In this document: positions 54,151-62,358 of the stretch, in pieces
Layout of the letters: each line of letters starts with the position of its first letter
How positions within the stretch are numbered: position 1 is the stretch's first letter
From: JAGDZR01 sp049115695
Lineage (GTDB): Bacteria > Bacteroidota > Bacteroidia > Cytophagales > Cyclobacteriaceae
Direction: 5' to 3'
Length of the DNA stretch: 64,000 bases
NCBI GenBank assembly: GCA_049115695.1
Contig: JAGDZR010000004.1
Location: forward strand, 124,001-188,000
Notes under the pieces: generated by a model
The model's database searches: none
The model's input: the letters and a program-made list of their open reading frames with translations, nothing else
What the model was told of the DNA's origin: nothing
Program-made: the position numbers and the translations under genes

Positions 54151-56391
54151 TTACTTCAACAAAGTTCGCATTTCTTCTCCAGCAATAATGTTTTCCAATG
54201 TAGCTGCAGATTGAGATCGCTTATAGTTGAATTCACTGATCAACGCCTCAAAACGAGGTTCTCCTCTAAGGGAATCCATTAAAACATCAGATTGCATCAA
54301 TGTTGTAATAAAATCGGTGTATTCCATCTGTTCCAACCACTTATAGGCACTTTCTCGATCTCCCAACCAGGCATAAGCACCAGCCAGGTCATAAATATTG
54401 TTGGCTCTTAATGCGTTTGAGCTAAGCAGGTAATTAATGTGCTCATCCATTAGGATTCTTGCAGAGTCCAGCTTTCCTTCCTTTCCCAATATAATGGCCG
54501 CTCTATGCCTCCACACATGATGCCTGCTACCCAGTTCCTCAAAATCATCTCGTGTAAGCTCATATATTCGCTCATACATCTTTTTTGCCATGTCATATTG
54601 ACCAGCCTGAAAATTTGAAAATGCATAACCATCAAGTGTATTTAGATCATCAACTGCATTCAAGTTTGCCTTATCGTTAAACTGCCTTATTTCATCTCGC
54701 ATAGCATTTACATCTCTTCGTTCAGCATAGAGCCAAACCAAATTGATATGAACGAAATGATCTTCTGGGTTTTGTCTCAGATGCTGTTTAAATAATTCCT
54801 CAGCAATACTGTCCAATCCCACCATCATAAAATTCCAACCCATATTGGCTAAATTGTTTAGTCCCAGATTCGAGTTGTTAGGATCCAATCGCATGGCATT
54901 GAAGCCATATTTAATGCGTTCTTCGTTTTTACCCATGACGCCATACACTGAGCTCAGAAAGGACATGGCTTCCGAATTATTTGGATCTTTATCCAAGGTG
55001 ATAAGTAATAATTCTTCTGCTTTGTCAAGCTGATTTATATCCAAGTAGTACCATCCTATAATAGAATTTGCTTCTGAATTGAGTGGATCTACTACCAGCG
55101 CCTTATTAGCATACATATGAGCAGTGTCTATCCAATTCCTTCCTTGCCCGTAATCCGCTTTGAGCATGGCCAACCTTCCTAAACCTGCTAAAACATCAGC
55201 ATTTGTTTCTTCTATATCCAATGCCCGGTTAAACACGTCTTCCGCTAAGTTCAGATAATCAGAATTTTGATGTTCATACAACTTATTGATATGATGGTTG
55301 GCTTGAAGAATAAGTTCTTGCACTTTCGTATCCACGGCTGTTTCGTTCACAATGAGCTTCACACTCAGTGCATCGGAAACTTCCTGGGCTATCTGATTTT
55401 GAAAATCAAACATATCATCCACACTCCCTTCAAAATACTCAGCCCACAAGTGATCATCGATGTTGGTTTGGATCAGCTGGGCATTTACACGTATGCGATC
55501 TCCTGCCCGAAAAACACTGCCTTCCAGCACATAGGACACCCTCAATTCATCGCCAATTTGCGGAATGGTTTTCGGCGATTTTTTGTACTGCATGACGGAC
55601 CGCATAGAGGTGACCTTCAGCTCCTCTAGTTTAGAAAGCTGTGTCCGAATCATTTCAGCCATTCCATCAGCAAAATACTCCTGTTCCGCATCGTTACTCA
55701 GGTTTTCAAATGGAAGAATCGCAATTGATTTATCGTAAATAGGCCTATTCTGACGCTCAGGGTTATCAACATCACTACTCTCTTCCTTGATGAGATTGGG
55801 ATAAAAAACAAGTATCACTATCGCAATGATGGTCACCAATCCCGCTATTATCAGTTTGCTATTTCTAGCAGACTTTATCGCATTTCGTTTGTTTGGCACA
55901 GGCAAACCAACTCCCTGAATCGCGAAGATTTGAATCGGATCATCAACGTTTTTCAATTGATGGTTACCCAAATCGACCACCATTATGCCATTCCCTTTTA
56001 TAGCCCTATCGACGGACTGAGAGATATATACCCCTCCTGGATCGCACATGGCTTCCAATCGTGAAGCGATGTTCACGCCATCGCCAAAGACATCTTCATC
56101 TTTGATGGTCACATCTCCCAAATGAACGCCTATCCTCAGCTTTGCATCCAGCTCTGCCCTGGCCGCTTTCTGAATAGCTATGGCACATTGAACTGCATCA
56201 AGTGCTGTGTCAAATTGTACCAATACCCCATCACCAATCTCCTTCAGCCAAGTACCATGATGCTTTTCAACTAATGGCTTTTGCAGGTCAATGTTTACTT
56301 GTACCAACTGGAGTGCCTGCTCCGAGTTTTTACCCATCAAAGCTGTATAACCAACTATATCCGTAAACATGATGGCTGCTAGTTTACGCAT
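54151..56391 (-). CDS. Class III cyclase fused to TolB-like and TPR domains (array member 2)
   Basis: The 746-residue protein has a cyclase domain with intact residues (FTDIVGYT, TWLKEIGDG, FGDGVNIASR). It is the most diverged of the array's cyclase domains. One transmembrane segment (about 183-203) is followed by a TolB/FlgO-like domain (DKSIAILPFENLSNDAEQEY, YVLEGSVFRAGDRIRVNAQL) and TPR repeats. The start MRKLAAIMF lacks the roughly 12-residue leader of its sisters. Upstream, ATG 56443 opens a matching short leader (MSETTSHN) that is out of frame by one base, so the original start seems lost by a frameshift. Confidence 0.87.
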   Translation of the reverse strand: MRKLAAIMFTDIVGYTALMGKNSEQALQLVQVNIDLQKPLVEKHHGTWLKEIGDGVLVQFDTALDAVQCAIAIQKAARAELDAKLRIGVHLGDVTIKDEDVFGDGVNIASRLEAMCDPGGVYISQSVDRAIKGNGIMVVDLGNHQLKNVDDPIQIFAIQGVGLPVPNKRNAIKSARNSKLIIAGLVTIIAIVILVFYPNLIKEESSDVDNPERQNRPIYDKSIAILPFENLSNDAEQEYFADGMAEMIRTQLSKLEELKVTSMRSVMQYKKSPKTIPQIGDELRVSYVLEGSVFRAGDRIRVNAQLIQTNIDDHLWAEYFEGSVDDMFDFQNQIAQEVSDALSVKLIVNETAVDTKVQELILQANHHINKLYEHQNSDYLNLAEDVFNRALDIEETNADVLAGLGRLAMLKADYGQGRNWIDTAHMYANKALVVDPLNSEANSIIGWYYLDINQLDKAEELLLITLDKDPNNSEAMSFLSSVYGVMGKNEERIKYGFNAMRLDPNNSNLGLNNLANMGWNFMMVGLDSIAEELFKQHLRQNPEDHFVHINLVWLYAERRDVNAMRDEIRQFNDKANLNAVDDLNTLDGYAFSNFQAGQYDMAKKMYERIYELTRDDFEELGSRHHVWRHRAAIILGKEGKLDSARILMDEHINYLLSSNALRANNIYDLAGAYAWLGDRESAYKWLEQMEYTDFITTLMQSDVLMDSLRGEPRFEALISEFNYKRSQSAATLENIIAGEEMRTLLK

Positions 56392-56573
56392 TGGCGAAGT
56401 ATGGTTGAGTCAAGGTGATGTTGTGGCTAGTTGTTTCGGACATGGCTTAAAGATAGTGGATGGTCAATAAATTAATCATTTGGTCTAGTCTCATTTTTTT
56501 AAATCGTGAGCTTTAACACCTCTTGTTATGTTTCTCCAATCAATGCGATTTAGCTCACTATCTCGAAAATGAT
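56392..56573. other. Non-coding stretch upstream of array member 2
   Basis: About 180 bp. It contains the out-of-frame leader noted for array member 2 (ATG 56443) and then A/T-rich sequence with no motif or gene that I recognise. Confidence 0.5.
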
Positions 56574-56627
56574 TATGGCAGCTGGCCTGCGCGACGTTGA
56601 GGCGTGTTGGCGAGTGGTGTTAGGCAT
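56574..56627 (-). pseudogene. Second remnant of a cyclase gene 5' end
   Basis: From ATG 56627 the minus strand reads MPNTTRQHASTSRRPAAI and then loses similarity. As at 53593-53649, the spacer repeat adjoins its start codon. Thus a cyclase gene once began here, or recombination copied only the 5' end. Confidence 0.78.
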
Positions 56628-56866
56628 GCTTAAATATAAACTGAATATAGGTCTTGGACGTCATTGCGAGTGGAATGAAACAATCTTAGATCTAAAAGAA
56701 CAAGATTGCTTCGGTCGCCCAAAAGCTCCCTCGCAATGACGTAAAGGGTTAATCAGCAGCCGTACCTCCTTCGCATGAAGTTGATATTTTGCCGCAATTG
56801 TTGGTCTTATGCCCACAAAAAATATGAGCCAGAAGTAGTTGGTGACAACACCAACTACGGCGTAAA
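56628..56866. repeat. Array spacer repeat
   Basis: A full unit with REP arms CGTCATTGCGAG/CTCGCAATGACG and end hairpin GTAGTTGGTG-ACAA-CACCAACTAC. A decayed partial second unit (AAACTAAATATTAGTCTTGA) follows at about 56867-56905, just before the stop of array member 3. Confidence 0.85.
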
Positions 56867-56916
56867 AACTAAATATTAGTCTTGAAGGTCATTGTCAAAT
56901 ACTACCTACCGACAGG

Positions 56917-59148
56917 CTAATTGCTTTTCTCCATTTCCAGGATGAGCTGTTGATTTTTCAGTAGTTGCTCACGACCTCTTGTCACAATTGCTTTGAACCT
57001 ATCTTCTCCTCGGATGGCATCAAAAAGCGGGTCCACTTGTACAAAATCATTCATTAGTGATCTCTGCGAGTCATTGGATAATTCAAGATTTTGCAAAGCT
57101 TTTTCCTTTTCTCCAAGAAAGGCATATATACTTGCCAGGTCATAATAGGCTGATCCACCATACCTTTCCTTTTCTATCATTTGTTTGCAAAATTGCTCCT
57201 GACGCCCAAACTCTATCAATGCGCTATCTTTTTCACCCATATTCCATAGGTGATAGGCGTAACGGTGAGTTTCATTGAGCAAATTTTCATTTTCTGCCTG
57301 CATCATTTGTATCCCAATTTCCCAATAAGGTTCGGCTTCCTTAAATCGACCTAAATAATCCAGACTTATTGCCAATCTAATATTGGTAGAATATATGTCT
57401 GGATTATATGATTTCAATGCCTTTGCATAAAGATAGGCTTGCTCAAAGTTTCCTTGAACAACATTGAACCAACAAAGATACCTGCTTGCAAAAATGCTTT
57501 GACCTAAGTTCAAACTCTTTAAGAGGTATGCCTCTGCTTTCTCGTAAAGGCCATAATTACCATACTGCCTTCCGATATCAATCAACAGCTCTCTTCTATC
57601 TTCGCCCATCTCAAGACTTTCTGCCTTCCTCAAATATGAAAAACTAGTTTGCACATCCTGTACTAACAAAGCCATATACCGATTTCCGATAGCGCTATTT
57701 GTGTTCAGTTCAAGCGCCTTCACCAGGTCTATTTGAGCATCTTGTATATTACCGCGGGTAAAATGATAACCGAATCTTTGAAAATAAGCTTCTGCCAGAT
57801 TGGGGTTTAAGGAGATGGCTTGATTGCAAAGAAATAGGACGGTATCAAGGTATTGCTCCTCGAAGAAATCCTCCGATCGTCTCTCCTTTTGTCTTAGTAC
57901 TCCAGCGGCTTCTGCATAGACCACTGCAAAGTTCGCATCCAGAGATACCGCCTGATGAAATAACTCAATTGCTTTGTCGAATTCTTCCGAATCAAGCGAT
58001 TGACTGTACAATCTGGCATGTTCACGACCTTTTAAATATAAATCATACGCTTCAGCGCTGGCTGTAGGTAAATTGGCAATTAGCCGACTTTCCTCTGGCT
58101 TAACTACTATGCTTAATTCTGACGCTATGGTTTCCGCAATCTGACTTTGTATCGCAAACACTTCCCGGACATCAGCGATATCTCTAACATAAGTGTCCTG
58201 CCAGATATGATCATCGTTAGCTGTCGAGATCAACTGCGCATGAATTTTTACGTGTGTGCCTATTTTCTGTACTGATCCTTCGAGTAAATAACTGATTGAA
58301 AGCTCTTTCCCTATTTCATTAGAGGTAAGTATTGTGCCTCTGTACTTCTCCGTAGATGTTTTCGAAATCACTCTTAAATCTGAAATCTTAGCCAGGTTAT
58401 TTCGAATATCCTCCATCATTCCATTGACGAAGTATTGATTTTCCTCATCTGAGCTTTCATTATTAAATGGCATCACGGCAATGGACTTATCTAAAGAAAG
58501 TTTAATTTTTGACTGGTTTTGGGGGTCAAATGAAGTCCATTTACTTCCTATCACATAGATCCCGGCAACTATGATCACTGCCAATGCGGAAATCAAAACT
58601 GATTGATTTCTATTTATTCCCTTTTTACTTTTTGTTAATGGTATTGGTAGGCCAACACCCTGCACAGCAAAAACCTGAACAGGTTCATCTACATTTTTGA
58701 GTTCCTTATTTCCTAAATCAATTGTTGAAATATCTTCTCCCTTTATGGCCCTTCGAACTGAATGAGATATACAAATACCCCCGGGATCAGCCAATGATTC
58801 TATACGAGACGCCACGTTCACCCCATCGCCATAAATATCTTGTCCTTCTACTGTAATATCTCCGAGGTGAATACCAATACGGAGCTTCGCATCCAGTTTT
58901 GCTCGAGCCTCAGCCTGGATCTCAATCGCACAATTCACGGCATCAAGGGCCGAACCAAATTGTGCCATGGCTCCATCGCCCATTTCTTTGAGCCATTTGC
59001 CATTGTGCTTTTCAACGAGTGGCTTTTGGATGTCCTTACTGATACGCACCAGCTCCAATGCCTTTGCTGAGTCTTTGCCCATCAGCGCAGTATAACCGAC
59101 AATGTCGGAAAAGAGTACTGCTGCTAATTGGCGAGTGGTGTTAGGCAT
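56917..59148 (-). CDS. Class III cyclase fused to TolB-like and TPR domains (array member 3)
   Basis: The 743-residue protein has a cyclase domain nearly identical to that of member 1 through about residue 130, with all catalytic residues (FSDIVGYT, KWLKEMGDG, YGDGVNVASR). A transmembrane segment (about 185-203), a TolB/FlgO-like domain (DKSIAVMPFNNESSDEENQY, YLLEGSVQKIGTHVKIHAQL) and TPR repeats follow. Its middle part is instead most like the truncated member 5 at the right edge; about 100 bp around 58397-58500 are identical there. The C-terminal TPR part is its own. It starts directly at the spacer repeat. Confidence 0.88.
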   Translation of the reverse strand: MPNTTRQLAAVLFSDIVGYTALMGKDSAKALELVRISKDIQKPLVEKHNGKWLKEMGDGAMAQFGSALDAVNCAIEIQAEARAKLDAKLRIGIHLGDITVEGQDIYGDGVNVASRIESLADPGGICISHSVRRAIKGEDISTIDLGNKELKNVDEPVQVFAVQGVGLPIPLTKSKKGINRNQSVLISALAVIIVAGIYVIGSKWTSFDPQNQSKIKLSLDKSIAVMPFNNESSDEENQYFVNGMMEDIRNNLAKISDLRVISKTSTEKYRGTILTSNEIGKELSISYLLEGSVQKIGTHVKIHAQLISTANDDHIWQDTYVRDIADVREVFAIQSQIAETIASELSIVVKPEESRLIANLPTASAEAYDLYLKGREHARLYSQSLDSEEFDKAIELFHQAVSLDANFAVVYAEAAGVLRQKERRSEDFFEEQYLDTVLFLCNQAISLNPNLAEAYFQRFGYHFTRGNIQDAQIDLVKALELNTNSAIGNRYMALLVQDVQTSFSYLRKAESLEMGEDRRELLIDIGRQYGNYGLYEKAEAYLLKSLNLGQSIFASRYLCWFNVVQGNFEQAYLYAKALKSYNPDIYSTNIRLAISLDYLGRFKEAEPYWEIGIQMMQAENENLLNETHRYAYHLWNMGEKDSALIEFGRQEQFCKQMIEKERYGGSAYYDLASIYAFLGEKEKALQNLELSNDSQRSLMNDFVQVDPLFDAIRGEDRFKAIVTRGREQLLKNQQLILEMEKSN

Positions 59149-59397
59149 GCTTAAATATAAGCTGAATATATGTTTTAGGCGTCATTGCGAGTGGAACGAA
59201 GCAATCTTAGACCTTAAAGCACAAGATTGCTTCGGTCGCCCAAAAGCTCCCTCGCAATGACGTAAAGGATTAATCAACACAATGATTCAGCCGTACCTCC
59301 TCATGACGTTGATATTTTGCCGCAATTGTTAGTCTTTATGCCCACAGAAAATATAAGCTAAAAGTAGTTGGTGATAACACCAACTACGGCGTAAAAA
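59149..59397. repeat. Array spacer repeat
   Basis: A full unit, with GCGTCATTGCGAG and CTCGCAATGACG as REP arms and a perfect GTAGTTGGTG/CACCAACTAC end hairpin. The first 30 bp differ from other copies in the same way as the copy at 61790, linking these two. Confidence 0.85.
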
Positions 59398-59524
59398 CTG
59401 AATATATGTTTTGGGCGTCATTTCGAAAGAAGTGAAGAATTCTAGTCTGAATGAAACTGCTACATCGTTGCTGCTGCCCAAAATGAAGCCTGCAGTAACG
59501 AATTCACATGATGGCAATTTATCA
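59398..59524. repeat. Degenerate second spacer unit
   Basis: It starts like a unit (CTGAATATATGTTTTGGGCG) but the inverted repeat is altered to TCATTTCGAAAGAAGTGAAG with a TGCAGTAACGAATTC stretch on the far side. Only the first 30-40 bp align clearly. Confidence 0.5.
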
Positions 59525-61789
59525 TTACCTACTTAGCATCCTCGACAAAGCTTCACCCTCTCCAAGAAGATTAAATCGTTTTCTTGAGGCTTCTCTCGCA
59601 TTCATCCAGTTCTTCATCTTCTTTTGATATGCAGGAGTATTTCTTACGTTATTAAAATAAGGATCACCGTTAGCCCAATGCGCCCAATTATGATCTTCGT
59701 CTTTCAATTGATTAATCCAATACTCCGCTTGTTCTACATTACCCATTGTAGCATAAATGCCGGCTAGGTCATACGCCTCATTAAATCCAGTGATTTTATC
59801 ATCCTTCAATAGACCTTTTGAAATTTCAATCTGCTTTTCAAACAATGCTTTGGCCTCAACAGTGTCCCCCAATTGCCACAAGACAAAAGCATAGCGTCCA
59901 CGGTAAGGCGGCATGCCATCTGATTGGTTAAACCCAGGAGCTTCCACTCTTGAAATATACTTTTCATATAGCGATCTTGCCTGTTCATATTTTTCTGCCC
60001 ATGCATAGAGCTCAGCAGTTCTATGGAGATAAAATGGGTCCTTAGGATTGTTAGCGCCAAGACTCTCCATCAATGCTATTGCCTTATTCAATTTCCCAGT
60101 GAGAGCATAAGTGGATGCCTCCTCAAAAATCACCCAATATGCTTTTGGGGTATAAGTCAGGAGCTTTTCATAAGTTTTGATCGCATCTTCCAAATAGCCA
60201 AGTTGCTCTAACCCCCTTGCAACATCATGCAATCTATTCGGATTAATGGGATCAAGTTCAAGTGCTTTTATGGCATAAATCAGTCCTTCTTCAACTCGAT
60301 CTTCTATTCTCGCAAGATTAGCCATTTCATCATATGCCTGAGCACTATTGGGATTAAGCGAAATGGCCATCAAACTCATTTCTTTCATCTCGGCATTCAT
60401 CCCCATTTGTTTATACAGATCTGCCTTTAATTTAAATGCGTCAAAAAGGCTAGAATCAAGCGCAAATGCCCGATCTACCATGTTCATGGCAGTATCGAGA
60501 TAATACTTTTCATGTCCCAACACAGCATGTCGCACAAGAAAAGCACCTGCAAGGTTAATATATGCCATGGCCATGCCAGAATCCAACAATATTGCTTTTC
60601 GGAAGTTGTTTTCACCTTCATAAAAGTCATCCTCGACCCTGCTGTTGTCGAATTTAATCATAGCTTCACGACCTCTTAACAAATGGTCATAGGATGTGAG
60701 ATTTTCAGTTGGTTTTCCTTCAATTTCCAGATGAACTTCTGGATTGATTTTGGCATTCAATATAGCTGCAATGCGCTGGGATATTTCCGATTGAATGGCA
60801 AAAATATCAGTCAGTTGACGATCATAATCCTCTGACCAAAGTTGTTCATCCTTCCTGGCATCAATGAGTTGAACTATTATACGAACTTGATTATTATTTC
60901 GTCTCACACTTCCCTCCAAAATAAAGGCGATACCCAACTCTTCTGCTATTTCAATAAGTGATTTATCAACGCGATCACGATATCGATCTGATGAAGTTCG
61001 TGAGATCACTTTTAGTTCTTCAATTCTGGCAAGATGATTGAGAATATCTTCCATCATTCCATCAGCAAAATATTGATTTTCTTGACTAGAGCTTAAGTTT
61101 TTAAAGGGCAGTACTGCGATGGATTTGTCTGAGACTTCAATATTTCTTGTCTGCTGAGAGTAATAGAACATCGCAACACCTATCACTCCCATGAAAATTG
61201 CAATCAACACTGTATAGTAGCGCCTGGAAAGGTTCTTTTTCACTTCTTTTCTCCCAACCGGGAAGGGTAAACCAACACCCCGTACCGCATATATCTTAAC
61301 CGGATAATCGACGTTCTTCAAGCTTTGCTCTCCAAGATCAATGGCTTCAATGGTACTTCCTCGCACAGCCTTCATCACGGATTCTGACAGGTAGATTCCC
61401 CCAGGATCGGCGATCGATTCTATACGAGAAGCGACATTCACCCCATCTCCATAGATATCGTCTCCTTCAACCGTAATGTCTCCAAGGTGAATTCCAATTC
61501 TAAGTTTTGCGTCGAGTTTCGCTCTTGCTTGTGCCTGGATCTCAATGGCACATTGTACCGCATCCAATGCCGATCCAAATTGTGCCATGGCTCCATCGCC
61601 CATTTCTTTGAGCCATTTGCCATTGTGCTTTTCAACGAGTGGCTTTTGGATGTCCTTACTGATACGCACCAACTCCAATGCCTTTGCTGAGTCTTTGCCC
61701 ATCAGCGCAGTATAACCGACAATGTCACTGAATAAAACAGCTGCTAGCTTGCGCGACGTTGAGGTGTGTTGGTGAGCGGTGTTAGGCAT
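59525..61789 (-). CDS. Class III cyclase fused to TolB-like and TPR domains (array member 4)
   Basis: The 754-residue protein starts MPNTAHQHTSTSRKLAAVLF, the full leader that is found as remnants elsewhere in the array. The cyclase domain is again almost the same as in members 1 and 3 (FSDIVGYT, KWLKEMGDG, YGDGVNVASR). The transmembrane segment is at about 195-215. The TolB/FlgO-like part has DKSIAVLPFKNLSSSQENQY and FILEGSVRRNNNQVRIIVQL. The TPR region is distinct and ends in a basic tail (NAREASRKRFNLLGEGE). The intact leader makes it the likely source type for the two 5' remnants. Confidence 0.88.
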   Translation of the reverse strand: MPNTAHQHTSTSRKLAAVLFSDIVGYTALMGKDSAKALELVRISKDIQKPLVEKHNGKWLKEMGDGAMAQFGSALDAVQCAIEIQAQARAKLDAKLRIGIHLGDITVEGDDIYGDGVNVASRIESIADPGGIYLSESVMKAVRGSTIEAIDLGEQSLKNVDYPVKIYAVRGVGLPFPVGRKEVKKNLSRRYYTVLIAIFMGVIGVAMFYYSQQTRNIEVSDKSIAVLPFKNLSSSQENQYFADGMMEDILNHLARIEELKVISRTSSDRYRDRVDKSLIEIAEELGIAFILEGSVRRNNNQVRIIVQLIDARKDEQLWSEDYDRQLTDIFAIQSEISQRIAAILNAKINPEVHLEIEGKPTENLTSYDHLLRGREAMIKFDNSRVEDDFYEGENNFRKAILLDSGMAMAYINLAGAFLVRHAVLGHEKYYLDTAMNMVDRAFALDSSLFDAFKLKADLYKQMGMNAEMKEMSLMAISLNPNSAQAYDEMANLARIEDRVEEGLIYAIKALELDPINPNRLHDVARGLEQLGYLEDAIKTYEKLLTYTPKAYWVIFEEASTYALTGKLNKAIALMESLGANNPKDPFYLHRTAELYAWAEKYEQARSLYEKYISRVEAPGFNQSDGMPPYRGRYAFVLWQLGDTVEAKALFEKQIEISKGLLKDDKITGFNEAYDLAGIYATMGNVEQAEYWINQLKDEDHNWAHWANGDPYFNNVRNTPAYQKKMKNWMNAREASRKRFNLLGEGEALSRMLSR

Positions 61790-62002
61790 GCTTAAATATA
61801 AGCTGAATATATGTTTTAGGCGTCATTGCGAGTGGGACGAAGTAATCTTATACCTAAAAGCACAAGATTGCTTCGGTCGCCCAAAAGCTCCCTCGCAATG
61901 ACGTAAAGGGTCAATCAGCAGCCGTACCTCCTTCGCATGACGTTGATATTTTGCCGCAATTGTTAGTCTTATGCCCACAGAAAATATAAGCCAGAAGTAG
62001 TT
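61790..62002. repeat. Array spacer repeat, cut by the assembly gap
   Basis: The unit runs from the array member 4 start codon through REP arms CGTCATTGCGAG/CTCGCAATGACG and stops at AGAAGTAGTT, where the N run begins. Confidence 0.85.
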
Positions 62003-62033
62003 NNNNNNNNNNNNNNNNNNNNNNNNNNNNNNN
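62003..62033. other. Assembly gap (31 N)
   Basis: Both flanks end or begin with the same repeat sequence (CAGAAGTAGTT), so the gap sits in a tandem repeat and its real length is unknown. One or more spacer units, or even another cyclase gene, could be missing. Confidence 0.98.
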
Positions 62034-62298
62034 CAGAAGTAGTTGGTGATAACACGAACTATGGCGTAAAAACTGAATATAGGTCTTGGACGTCATTGCG
62101 AGTCGAACGAAGCAATCTTACACCTAAAAGAACAAGATTGCTTCGGTCGCCCAAAAGCTCCCTCGCAATGACGTAAAGGGTTAATCAGCAGCCGTACCTC
62201 CTTCGCATGACGTTGATATTTTGCCGCAATTGTTAGTCTTATGACCACAAAAAATATAAGCCAGAAGTAGTTGGTGATAACACCAACTACGGCGTAAG
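62034..62298. repeat. Array spacer repeat units after the gap
   Basis: The tail of one unit (62034-62068, hairpin decayed to CACGAACTAT) is followed by a full unit at 62069-62298 with REP arms CGTCATTGCGAG/CTCGCAATGACG and a perfect end hairpin. Confidence 0.85.
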
Positions 62299-62358
62299 TA
62301 CTGCTGCTAGGTAGCGTTTTGGTTTGGGCATTGGATCAACTATAAAATATATTCTTTA

